A DNA stretch of 64,000 nucleotides, from NCBI GenBank assembly GCA_016584495.1, contig WAID01000006.1, forward strand, positions 1,922,001-1,986,000. Reading direction: 5' to 3'. The notes under the pieces were generated by a model. It was not told the origin of the DNA. It ran no database searches and saw nothing but the letters and a program-made list of their open reading frames with translations. Origin of the DNA: Celoporthe dispersa. Lineage: Eukaryota > Ascomycota > Sordariomycetes > Diaporthales > Cryphonectriaceae. Position 1 is the first letter of the stretch. Each line of letters starts with the position of its first letter. Both the position numbers and the translations under genes were made by a program. Positions 1-11,872 of the stretch are shown here, one piece after another.

Positions 1-417
1 AAGAGTCAAAGAAAAAAAAAAGATAAGAGTCGAAAGAGCATTCACGTAGTTTGAAAAAGCATAATAGTAGTACAGTAATGAAAATCACAGCATATCAAGG
101 TGTGCCATGAAAGGAGTGAAGAAAAAAGAAGGGGAAAAAAAAAAGGTGAGGGATTGGTAAGAGAGATTTGAGGAATGACCAAGTATCTAGTACAAGAATC
201 TAATGACTGCCGGCCGTTGCTCGTAGAACGTTGACGTTCGTTCAAGGATGGTCAAGAAGGGTATCATGTGAAGACGAATGATTTTCCCGCACTGAATATA
301 TATGCAAGTCGGCCGTGATCATCATGACAAAAAAGGACAGGAAAAGGAGAGAAAAAGGAGACAATGATGACTTGGAAGGAAAGGTGGGAAAGAAATATAG
401 AGAGAGAAGGGCCTCGT
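1..417. other. Intergenic stretch, no gene seen
   Basis: This stretch has A-rich runs and only short open frames with no coding character. It lies just downstream of the minus-strand gene that ends at 418 and so probably holds its 3' UTR and terminator. No repeat or RNA gene was recognised. Confidence 0.5.
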
Positions 418-2581
418 CTAATGAACGGTGGCCGTCTTGGGATCAAAGACTGCAGAAGGAAGAATGAAGTGAGACGGGTCTTTCTGTTTGGTCTCGGTAA
501 TGGTGGTTGGGACAGAGCGTGGCGAGATAGACGTGGGGAGTTCCTTGGCGCTGGCGGGACCCACGACAGTGCTGTGGCCTCCTGTAAAAGGTATGCCTCC
601 CCGAAGTGCCTCGTGGCTCTGGGCACGGTGGAGCTGCTTGCGCTCCTGCGTGGTGAGACTGGCGAGCTCGTTCTGTCGCATGGCAGCGTCCTTCTCCCGG
701 AGGGCAGCATTGGCCTCGGTAGCCTTGCTCATCCTTGTGATCTGCTGCTCGACGTCGGCCAGAAGAGCGGCGACCTCGTCCCCGGCATAGATCCGGATGC
801 TCTCGACCTCGCTGCGGCGGATACCAGCGGTGACGGGCTCATCCGCAGCCTGGTCGATCCCCAGACCCACAGCCGAGGCAGCAGCCTCCTCGACAAGCGG
901 CTGCTCTACAATGGTCGAGGGCACCTGCGCCACAACGCGGCACGGGGACGGCGACGAGGCTCCGGTCCGAGGGACGAAGGCGACTTTGGTGGGGGATCGC
1001 GGAGGTGTGGAGGGGTCAGCAGGAGCAGTCGGGGACTTGATGTCCATCGTGAACGGGGAACGGCCGGCCCCGGCAAGAGCTCCGTGGACAGGGATGGTCA
1101 CGGCAGCAGCGACATGTTCCAGCAGCTTCTGGCGGACTCGGGTGCGGCGGTTCTCGGCCTGCTCGAGCTTGTTGACCCAGTCGTCGATGGATGCGTCCAG
1201 CTCGGCGAGGGCCTCCTCCTGCTTGAGCAGAGACTCCTGGCTGAACTTGACGGTGCGCGGGGACCGGAGATACTGGCAGATCCGGGAGTGGAGATTACGC
1301 CTCCCAGCCCTGAGCGAGTGGTAGGTACGGCGCAAGTACTCACACCGCTCGTCTAGGCTCCTCAGCTCCTGCACACAGACCGGGTTAGCAAGAGAGGACC
1401 ACGTGGTTTGACTGTGTCGACGGGGGAAGGGGTCTGCGGCTCACCCTGGAGAGGCTGTCCACATCGCTCTTCCTCAGGATCTCGAACCTCTCAGCCTGCT
1501 GCAGCGCTTGTTTGTTCAGGGCAGTCATCTCGGACGCATCCAACATCTGCACCGCATCAGATACCTTCCAGCCTTTAGGCAGCTGCTCAAAGGCACGACG
1601 CTCCGCACTCTTGCTCTTCTTGGAGCCACTCCTCCGGGGTCCATTTTCACCCTTCTTCTTGGGGCGGCCACGGTCCATGATACTGCCGCTCACGCTGGCG
1701 CTGTCGGACATGTTCCGCCTGTGGCTTGCGGTGCTGGAGCTTCGAGGCTCGACGGCCGACAGCGGGACAGCGTCGCTGTTGATCGTATCTGTCGCATGTT
1801 CTTTGGACATCTCGGACGGGGTGTTTGCTGTTGTCTTGGAAGGCTTTGGAGATCGTCGAGGGTCGTGTGTGGCTGACACTGGTGTCGGCAGCGTCGTGGG
1901 GGTCGCAGCTGAGTACCACGTGCCTGCAGACGAGGGAGTGACAGCTGTCTGTGAGGCCGAGACGGGCGTGTGTGATCTTGGAGAGTCATCTGGCCTTGCA
2001 GTTCGCGTGCTAGACTCTGTGCTGGCGCTGCCTTTCCGGAGACGACTCGACGAGAGCTGTCTCTTCAGAGTCGAGAGAGCTGACATCTGTCCGGGAATCA
2101 TGAGTGGCGGAAGGTCCTTCGGCGACGACGGTGGGCGGGGCGCAGAGGAGCTCGTGACTTTTTTCTTGTTGTCTCCAGCGGCCTGGTAGGCAGCATTGTG
2201 CTGCTTCCAGCCGTGACCGGGGGCACTGATAGAGCGTTCATGGTGGGTTGGTCGTCCTGGTAGTGTGGCTGGGAGGACGGTCAGCTCTGACGTGGGCCCT
2301 GGAGGTCTCTCGCACGACTTACGGGAGTCCATAGAGGACTCGTGAACTGTGGTCATGGGCCCGAGCTCCGGGACGCTGACCTTGCGCCGGCGGAGGGGAA
2401 GGTTGTGCTCCCTGATCCTGAGTCTTAGGTTGCCGGTGCCGAACCTGTTGTCTGACCCGTCTGCGCTCTGTCCCATGGCCAAGGCAAAGGCCTGTTCGGG
2501 GGCCAGGCTCTGTACCGGCGAGGCCGCGACCTGCTTTTCCCTGGGGAAGAGCTGATACTTCCGAGTATCTGGCTGGGCCAT
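418..2581 (-). CDS. Septation-type coiled-coil protein (Uds1-like), about 695 aa
   Basis: Two exons on the minus strand, 2581-1445 and 1368-418, are joined in phase 0 across a 76-nt intron (GTGAGC donor, TGTGCAG acceptor). The start chosen is MAQPDTRKYQLF; an in-frame Met at 2668 or a missed 5' exon is possible. Residues 1 to about 330 are Ser/Pro/Thr-rich and probably disordered. The join rebuilds a helical core of about 130 residues (FEILRKSDVDSL, then YLRRTYHSLRAGRRNLHSRI, then DDWVNKLEQAENRRTRVRQK) that resembles the fungal 'up-regulated during septation' (Uds1) domain. A second short coiled coil near residue 590 is rich in A, E, K and R. The family assignment is from memory of that domain and less certain than the gene itself. 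A role in septum formation would be inference. No frameshift was seen. Confidence 0.8.
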
Positions 2582-4057
2582 TCTCCAGACCCACGGCTTC
2601 GAGGCCTGCTGTTCAACCTGGCGGGTCAAGGTGTGTTTGGTAAGATTCAAGTCGGTCCAGCAACACAATCGTTTGGGTTATGTATCGTGAAGGGAGGAAC
2701 TGCCAGAGCTGAGAAGGGATTCCAACTACGTACCTCGCTCAAAGGGGGAAGAGGCGAGAGAGGCCGTACTATATAGCTCGAGATGCTCAGGCGGTCACTC
2801 TCGGTTACAGGTTGTATGCAGCTTGCTATATGAGCCATGGCGAGCTGGGGGCGTCGCAGCCGGATGACAGGGGTGCTAAGCTATCCAGAATCTGATGCGA
2901 CGGGTCCCTGCTCCGCGAGCAGACAACCGATGGAGAGGATCCGACGATTAGGAGATTGAGTGTAGTGTAACAGAATCGCAGGGCTTGGGTGCGAACACAC
3001 ACATGGATCCCTAGCAACGTTGCCCAAACAATCGGGACAGGGGAGGTCGCATTAAGAGCAAGGCCTCGCTGTTTGCTCGGGGGGGCCACCGTGATAGGGA
3101 TGTGCGTGCGAGCGTGTGTGTGTGTGTATAGCTGGGAAACGGATGAAGAAGTGTGGAATCCAGGAGCTCATGCGGGCCCCATCATCAGACGGCTGCTGAT
3201 GCTTTTATTATTTGTTCCCAGCGCCTCTCTCTGCTCTTGTCGAGTCGCTCACGCACCCAGCGTCGTATGGTAAATTGCAACCGTATCTGGGGAAGAGGGG
3301 GAAATCGATCCCCTCAGTAGTCTCTCTTCCTGTCGAGCGACCTTCCCTTGTCTAGGAAGGTCTGCCAGCCTCCCGCAGGGACTTGGACCTCACTGACCTC
3401 TCGAGGGTCAGGGAACAGCTGCGAGGTCCATGACCGTGCACAGCACGGCGTGCAGGGCCAGAGTGCCAGAGGCCCCGCAGCCTTGTGTGTGCGTCCGTCC
3501 GGGGGCGAGTCCGCGGTGCAGGGCAAGATATCACAGTACAGGCCGCCCTGGTCGTGATTGTAGCCACAGGGACGGACTTGGTAGCGAAATGAGGACTAGC
3601 CGTGCAGTCGAGGTACATGAGACAAGCAGCAGGAGGATGGAGATCTCGCTGCATACAGCAGAGTGAAACAGTCTAACACCTGCACCCTGGTGCTGCCTGC
3701 GCACGCTAATGCGGGACCTCTTGTGGCGGAGGAGGCCCCACCAAGAGATGAGGGTCTCGTTTCCAAACTGGGAATGCCTGACATCAAGCTTTGTACATAG
3801 CAGTAAGCCCACGACACCACACCTCCGCTTAGTGCCAAAATCGATGTGTGGACGAGTATCGCAGGTGCGATCCCAGGAGCCATGGAGAGCTCCTGAAAAG
3901 GGGTCGCAGGTGTCGATGATGAAGGTGTCAGAGAGCTATGAGGGGCCGCGGCTCGTGCATGTCCTTTCGGGATTGTCCGGCGGGCTCGCGGAGTTGCGGA
4001 GGTGGTCTGGTGGTTGTACCACAGGTAGTAGTACATGAGCACCGTATGTTAGAAGCG

Positions 4058-4092
4058 GTATGCTATAGCTCATAGTACATACCATAGCATAC
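4058..4092. repeat. Short inverted repeat
   Basis: Nine bases GTATGCTAT at 4058-4066 are matched by their exact reverse complement ATAGCATAC at 4084-4092, with a 17-nt loop that is itself rich in CATAGTAC-like words. It could fold as a hairpin. No gene is adjacent and no function can be assigned. Confidence 0.5.
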
Positions 4093-7000
4093 TATGAATA
4101 CAAAGTAGTATTCCACGGCCAGGAGCGGATATCAGAGCATGGCAGCCCCACAAATCATGAAATCGAGGGATTGCGCCAGTAAGTGGTAGAATCCACTTGC
4201 GTGCTCGTTCTTTTCAGCCAGACCCATCATCTCGCCAGCGGGTCAGCGACGGCGCGGGCCCGTATTTCTCGCAAAAGTCATGTCTGCTCTGTGTCGATGC
4301 TCTGCAGCATGCTGCTGTGTCAATCCGCGATAAGCTTCCTTGGCGACGACCCCTCAGGGCCCTGTCAGTCGTATCTTGTTTTAAGGTTGAGAGGTCACTC
4401 ACTCACGACCTGTGTAGTATTTTATGGTGACCAGAGGGCTCCACAGGGATCGCCTTCCTGTCGACGACCACAACCCTCACGACCTCCCATCGGCGCCATC
4501 TTGTGGCCTAGGTTCCCTTCGCGATCTGTCAACTGCCGCTCATTGAAGATCCTTTCAGGGCATAAATATGCTTATCTCGCGTGATCGCTTCAGGACGCCG
4601 CTCTGCGGTTTCTGCTTGTTTTTGTCATGCGTCTGCAGGAACAGTTCGAGGGCACTAATCTCGACCGTGTCACACCTCGTATTCAGTCATTATTTTTTTT
4701 TTTTGAGGCAGCTTGCTTCGGTCGAAGCCCGTCACAGGACCAAGGGCAATCGCCACGAAAGGGGTCCAAGTGTAGGTGTTGCGCCGCACTACCCGCAGTC
4801 AGTTGGGCATCCGAGCTAGTGACCTAGAAGGCCACGGCTTGCGCAGGGCCCCGTTGCCAGATGCCAGAGCGCCTTCTAGCGTGCTCTAGCCCCGTGTGTT
4901 CATCACATCAAGGTCCTTCGTGCGTGATGTACTGGAAGACCCAATAGCCGTGGGCTCATGCGTCTCGGACTTCCCGTCTCCATATACGGGCGGCTTCTCG
5001 GTTATGTGCGTGGTACAACGTAGCGGGTCGATGAGAGGCAGATGTCACGGGATTCTCTGGCGGTGCCGTCTCGAGACTTCAGGCAGCCTGCTCAGCTTAC
5101 TCGATCCTTTGCGTTGCCTGTGTCTCCCAAGGAACGTGATGGCGAGGCCAGAGCGAGCAGTTGACTGTGGCACAGGTACCGAGTCATGCCCGTGTGACAG
5201 GCTGATCTGAGATTGATGTCGCGGGGGCTCTACCGCCGAGCCCGGCTACAACGCTGGGAGCCCGAGGGTGCATAGGAGTTTCGAAAGCATACTCATGTTC
5301 GGTTGGTGAGTTACAAAGAGACTGGAGTTCCCTGGCCAAGTTGCCGTAGGAGATCAGCACGGGTCTCATCTGCCGGTAGTGGTGAGGCGAGGACCCGCGT
5401 ATGCTGTCGAATCTTGGTCGCCCGGCAAATCCTCCATCTTAGAACTCGATGCTGACTCTCACCCGGGGGCGCCGTAAGCTTGGCTCCTTCAGTTGGATTC
5501 GTCAGGCTGGCGAGGCTGTTGTTCGAGCCTCAGACAGCTTCCAGATCGCCTCCTGGGTCTTCGAACCGGCGGCGGCCTCGTTGTGCTTTCTAGCCAGACC
5601 GGAAACTCGCTGAAAACGCACTGTCGTATGTCGCGTGTTGCTGCCTGCCCGTGCCCTCCTGTGTGAAGGAACAGCCCATCAGCATGAGGTGGGACGGATG
5701 CAGCAACTCGGACTGCCAAGTTCGTATCTTTGCACAATGTCTGTCACAATCATGCCAGTGTGGCTGGCTGGAAGGAGGGGTCGTGAGTAATGATCTGCAG
5801 ACGCAAGGTTTGGGGGGGAAACGTGGGAAAATAACCCGAGATCGGCGGAACTAAGAGCGCTGAGTAGCGCCTTCCATTCGGGATTTTAAGACCCTAACCC
5901 TTAGTGTCCGTGAACGACTGGTCCGTGCGCGAGAGGTCTTTGGGTGGGCAGGCCTCGAGAGACACACCTGCACCTCCCAACCACATCACGACCCAGACTT
6001 CGGCAGCTCATCAACCATCATTCTTACCCAACCTGCATCTCACATCGGAACAGAACACAAACAAGATAAGAGTCTGGAAGCGACAAATAGGGTTTCGAAA
6101 GCTACCATACGACGGAGTGGATCCGGATGCACAGATGATCAACACATGCGAGATAGACGCCCGCTGCAGGGGGGCGAGGTCCGTTCGAAACCGGTTGCCA
6201 GCTTCGTGATGACATCGTCCCAGCTGCGCTCTGGATAAATTGTCTGTAGCCTGGACCTCGGCGCACGGCGCTCTCTGTCGTGGTACCGATTGTGATGCTG
6301 CTGCAGCAGCAGAGAGAACCATCACACACGCCTCTGCACCTACGGAGGCCAACGGGCATTGCTGCAACGTCGACATGCAGCTGCGGCGGACCCAGTCGCT
6401 TCGGGCATGGCTGGCCTCAAGATCGGCAATCGTCCTGCAGCACGTGGACGACTGGACATGCAAACGCGGCGACGATACACTGGATGTGCACCTGCTACTC
6501 AAGGACTATGTACGCAGTTGCATCTTTTGCCGGGCTCTCATTCCCTCCCTCCCCTCTGCCCGCTGGTAGCGGTGGTTGCGCCCCTGCCAGTGCCAATTGC
6601 CGGCAAGTGTTCTTTATCCAGACCTCGCATTGTGTGCCTGCAGAGACAACCTTGGAAGCCTGGCACACCGACTCCTGCGTACAGGTCATGAACACAAGGA
6701 GGCCATCTACCGGCGTGAAGACTATCCATGGCCGGGCTGCATGGCCCACAGCACTGTCGTTACTCTTGTTCCTTGGTCTCTCGTTGAAGCATCCACTCGG
6801 AGGTAACTCCTTCATTTGGAAGATGGAACGAAACAATAGCACTGGCTTGGGCGGCGATGCTGGTTATCGTCTGCACCGTTTCGACTAAATTCTCCGTACC
6901 CTGCCTGGCCAACAAAATTATTCTGACCGTCACCCCACAAACTCATCTTCGGGACCCCCCTCCACGATACGGACTGACACAACCCCATACATGGTACGTA

Positions 7001-8883
7001 CCCAAAATTTCCGGTCGGGTCGGCTAGCATCTTGCCTAAACGTAGGATAGAGGCCAACTTCTTGCCTAGGGCCCTATGCATTACAAGACGTTTTGTCTCT
7101 TTTTTTCAGGCCTGTGTGACACCGGACTACACATCACCAATAATACGGGGCTGGCTTGTTCCGACCAGATAAGAGTGAGAGTCTCTAGTTAGGTAAGCTG
7201 TGCGAGGGACAGGGGTGGTTTAGCTTCATAAAGGGTTGCCTGGCAGTGCCAGGCTACCACGAGCCTCCTGTGGCTTGCTCTCAGGCGTCACGATACCTGC
7301 ATTGGGCTGCTTGCCCCGAAGTGGCTGCGGGGTGTTCAGGGACACATTCAAACCCATGGGAGTCCAGACCCGACTGCGCAGCAAATTTATCCGCCTTGGG
7401 GTGATCAAACAACTCTGTTGCCTCTAGACGACGACCATGAGCAAATGCTGGTCGTCTCTGCTAGACCAGACAAGTACGCACGCGCATCTGCCGACAGGTA
7501 GAGAGAGATACCTGAGCCGCGGCCGCCCATGACCTCGACACCTCGCTGCATACCGCTCCGCAGCCACTTCCCATAACAGCAGCCTCCCGTTTCTCGATAA
7601 AATGCGGGGTGCAGGCCACAAATGTTTCAGCACCTCAGCAGCAGGGCGTGTGAGTGGTCCGAGTCGTGGACCTGGGACGAAATACCTTGCGCATGTCGCC
7701 CTTATCGACGATCACAGGCTAAGTGACCGTGCGCCGTGGCCCCCCCGAAGCCATCTATGGCCTGGCCCATCCGGTGGCCTGGAGGGGGAGGGGAAGATGT
7801 CGTGCAACCTCTCATGCCGCCCTCCCACTCACTTCTTTGACAGATGGGCCCGGCTGCTGTCGTGCCACCTCGCCTCGCCCACGGGACGAGGGCCTAATGC
7901 AAGCAATCTCTGTCTTCCTGCCGCGCCGAAACAGACATTCAGGCTAGGACAATGGTCCGGCCTGCAGCGTACTATGGGAAGGGGTTTTTTTCTTCTTCAC
8001 AAGAAGCAGCAGCATCTCCAGCAGCAGCACCCTCCAGCCGGTCATTTGACCTACGGCGGGGCTTTCAAGAGATACCAGCCACGTTATTTGGAGTGCTCGC
8101 GTAGCGATCGTCGAGCCGGATGCACCTTCCTTGCACCCATCACCTAGTCCCCTGCTACAACTAGTCAACATGTCCTGCTCTTCTTACCTAGTACTATAGC
8201 TGTAGCAGCACTATGTATAAGTGTACTGCTGTACCCAAGCGACTCGTAGGAAGGCCCCGGAGGGAGTAGTGGGGCCCCGGGCCCTGGAATGCCCTCCCCC
8301 TTCCCCCCTGGAGCCCCCAAGGCTAGAACGATGATCTAGAATTAAAGTTCATCAGGCCCCCCCAGTCTCGGCAAGTTTTAGTCTCGACACAGGAACGTGG
8401 AGCTGCCCATCAAAGTGTCAGAACCACCCCTGCGAATTACATCAATAGCCCCCCGCCCCGAAACCCTCCGGCCGTTGGGTGGTGTCTCCCCCCACCCACC
8501 TGCTCTCTACCTGCGACATGACCACGAGACGAAAGACCAAGCAGCCGGCCTGTTTTGCGGGCAGTGTCTCGCGCTGCTGCACACATCGGCAGGGGCTTCC
8601 GGACCAAAAACTCAAGAAGAGAGAGAAGGAAAGAAAGAAAAATAGAACACTCCACAAGAGCTCTTATCAGCCGGAGAGATGTATCGATGAATGACCTCAG
8701 ACATGCTCCGCAGCGCCGGGATTTCTCCCGCGGGTGGCAGTGTGCGAATCACACAAGCTCGCATCCGTCCTGTGTTGTGGGTGATCCCTGGGCGATGATC
8801 TTCAGCACGACGCTTTTCAGTGATGATGATCTTCACCACGACAACCTTTAAGGTGCAGTACGTCCGCATCCTACCCGTCTACT

Positions 8884-8905
8884 TCTCTCTCTCTCTCTCT
8901 CTCTC
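8884..8905. repeat. (CT)n microsatellite
   Basis: An uninterrupted CT dinucleotide tract in non-coding sequence. Confidence 0.85.
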
Positions 8906-9025
8906 CCTCTCTCAGGAAAACATTCCCTGCGCAGCAGGTTTCCATCAACCAGCGCGGGCTGCAAGGATATGACTGAACCACGGTAACAGGTGGCGACAGT
9001 GTGATGCAGCCCGCAGAGGTGGCTT

Positions 9026-9041
9026 GGTGTTCATGAACACC
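9026..9041. repeat. 16-bp perfect palindrome
   Basis: GGTGTTCATGAACACC is identical to its own reverse complement. It is the size of a dimeric-factor binding site, but it lies in gene-poor DNA far from any supported start codon, so a regulatory role is speculative. Confidence 0.5.
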
Positions 9042-11034
9042 CTCATAGGGCGTTCCTGTCTGGTAAGGAGAAGAAGGCACTCGCAAGGATGCGGTGTGAC
9101 GCCAAGCTTTCCTTGCTCCTTAACCATAAAAAACGGGCAGCACCATCCGCCAAAAATTGCCCTGTATCACCCTGGGTCGCAGAGAGTGCAATCCTTCTCT
9201 GTATGGAACCCCCCCCCTTTTCCCCCTCCCAGAGAGAGAAAAAAAAAAGGAAGAAAAAACCTGTGCTCTGGTACCAGCCTGGCCCCTCTCGTACTAGTCG
9301 CCGTAAAGCTTAGCTCCACAGCCAAGACTGCAGCACACGGCGCAAGGGGTTGAGACAGGGAGCGAGAAGGGGGGTGGGGGTTTGCCAACCACGAGGTACT
9401 GTACTGCACTGCCGTTCCTGCGGATCCTACATTAGTATCTCCCCCCCTTTTCCCTTTCATTCTTTCTCCCATTTCTCACCCCCCTCTCCTGTGTTCTTCC
9501 GGAGCCGAGAGTATTATGAGGGCATCTTGATTAATTCCATTCCTAAGCGAACCAGAGAGACCTCTCGTCCGCCCGGCCGAATTGATGCGCCTCGCCAGGA
9601 GGCAAATCTCGCCTAGTGGTCACGGTTCTGGTTGAAGGGACCGCTAACTGGCCCCACGAGGGTCCTCAAGGGAAAAAAAGAAGCAAAAAACAAGGGAAGG
9701 AAAGAAAGAAAAAAAACCCTAGACCCGTCCATGTCGTTAAGCGGGGAGGGGGGGCATTTGGGTCAGTCTCCTCTGGATACCTCCACTCGTACCGTAAAGA
9801 ATGTGACCTCTGATACTATTATTTTCCTGAACGCCCTGTGTTTTGTGCCGGACCTGCTGCAGGCCATGGGTGACTCGTGCGAGAGTGCAGCCGAGCCCGA
9901 GCCGACGGGATCCATCTCTATATGCACACGTGCGAGCTCCTCAACCCCCTCAAGGCTGAGTCTCGCGGCAGGTACAGGAGTGTGCATATACCCACAGCGT
10001 CGCCCATTACCTAAACACGAGTGGTGTCTCCAGGGCCGCTAAAATCCTCATCCTTAATAATTGCCGGGCTTAATGGGATCTTGATATAGGCTCTAGATGC
10101 CCAAATAGTAGCGTATTTCCTTTCCTCCACCAAATAGTTTCTAGACTTCCCTCGCAATAGCAAAAGTCCGTAGGTTAGGTGGTAGATGAGATTAGCCACC
10201 AGAGCCAAACACGCGTAAATCAGCACCATGCATGGGTGGCGTTGTGCACAGAGAGACACTGGGCGTATCGGCCGAGATTGCACGGGCCCGATCCTCTATG
10301 CACGTCCTACGTAGGTGACTGGAGGTCTGCACATGCTGGCTGCATTCACGACCTCGTGATCACTCGTTGTGGGCCGTCGTTGCCAGCTTCGGCTAAGGTG
10401 ACCTCGAGATCCCTGGCATACTAGCATGGCCGAAATCACGACTGCACATAGCACTGCTATGTACGGTAAATTGTTCCGGTGCCGCACAGGCATTTCCCGC
10501 ACCAGCCATGCGGCCCCGATGCAAGGCACAAAGGGAGACTGCTCGTGCAGCACAGGCACCAGACGAAAATAGCACGCACCCCGCAAGTGCCTTGTCTGTC
10601 CTTGTGGTGCATGCATTATTCCGCCTCTTGTGTGGCATTCCTTCATCTCTCTCCCGCCCTCTGGACACGATGAGGACCGGGAAGGCTGCGATGACCTCAA
10701 ACACTTTACGGGATGGAGGTTCCTGCAGCAGCTGCATAGTCAGCTCTCGAAACGGCAGGGATGACATTGCCACGAGGCGTGTCAGGGCAAACAACTAGCG
10801 GGTCATTGAACGGTTTCGAGTATCAGACCAGCGGGCCGTCTGCTGCTTATCACGGCAGAACCAAAGGGAAGGCCTGTGTCGCAACCTTGCTCTGCTGTCG
10901 ACGAACCAAACAATGGGGTAGCAAGCATCCGGCACATGGTATACTCCGGTTCCTAGAGAATTGGAATACTTGCTTCCTACGCCACCTCGCAACCCTCCAC
11001 CCTCCTGCGTAGCGTACCATTCCCCTTTTCTCTT

Positions 11035-11035
<1 letters not shown>

Positions 11036-11068
<33 letters not shown>

Positions 11069-11070
11069 TG
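11036..11070. repeat. Compound (CT)n(GT)n microsatellite
   Basis: About eight CT units run directly into about ten GT units and are followed by a T-rich stretch. Confidence 0.85.
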
Positions 11071-11872
11071 TTTTTGTTTTTTTTTGTGGAAGACAGCCCG
11101 AGGGGCCGTTAAAGACTCCAAATAGACTGGATTGTCCCCATGGCGGCCACATAGCCAGACTCCCGCATCATTTGAGAGTCAGTGAGGACCACGACGGATG
11201 GGCGCACGACTAAGGCCTGGGTTGACGAGGTCGATGCTTGCGTTTCGTCCGACTTTGCAGAGTGGCCGCCCCCCGCGTGCCTAGAGACGAAGGCATGAAG
11301 GCACAGGAGGAGGTTGAAACATGTTTCGCGGGCTCCGCCTGGTCATTAGTGTTTTTTTCTCGACTTCTCAGTCTTAATGCCTCCTTCCATTGGGATCCGA
11401 AGTTCGGATCCATATGAAATCAATGTCTAGAGGGCGTGGCGGGTGTGAGACAAGGAGGCTGTATGAGTGAGCCGAAAGGCTTGAGCACTCGAGTTCGTGA
11501 ATTTGTCAAGGCCTCCAGATGGGAGAAACGAAGGATCGTGGATCAAGGTGTACTGATTACATAAGTGCTAGTTAGATACCGCCTTCTGTAATGAGTTAGA
11601 GATACAAAGGCACCTGCCTTCCTAACATGCGGCGTTGTTGCTAAAACATACTAACCTGATTGGGCTTATTATGGGTACCTCCTGCCGGGTTTCCGCCGCC
11701 GAGACTTTCCAATATCGCGAGGAGCGCGCTAGATATTACTTCAACGGGCTTAGTGTCATGTAAAAATGAATAAATATTTTTATTCCAAGCAAGGAAGGCG
11801 ATAGCTTCGGCGGCAAGGTGAGGAGCATCGTGAGACCATCGCCGGTTGTAGCCGCGATCACGAGAAATCTTC

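Larger units (their letters stand above)
2582..11872. other. Gene-poor region of 9.2 kb
   Basis: All open frames here are short, overlap on both strands and lack splice-consistent continuations or recognisable motifs; I could support no gene. It holds simple repeats (8884-8905 CT, 11036-11070 CT then GT), a 16-bp perfect palindrome at 9026-9041, an inverted repeat at 4058-4092, and many mono-purine or C-rich runs. No transposase or reverse transcriptase motif was seen. The first few hundred bases upstream of 2581 should carry the promoter and leader of the minus-strand gene. Confidence 0.5.

Noticed and set aside
364..1356. 330-codon plus-strand frame opposite the Uds1-like gene
   Set aside because: It mirrors the codon bias of the minus-strand gene, is Gly/Arg/Leu-rich without motifs, and the minus strand has a spliced, family-like product.
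5889..5904. CCCTAACCCTTA, telomere-like
   Set aside because: It covers less than two repeat units, so it is compatible with chance and not an interstitial telomere.
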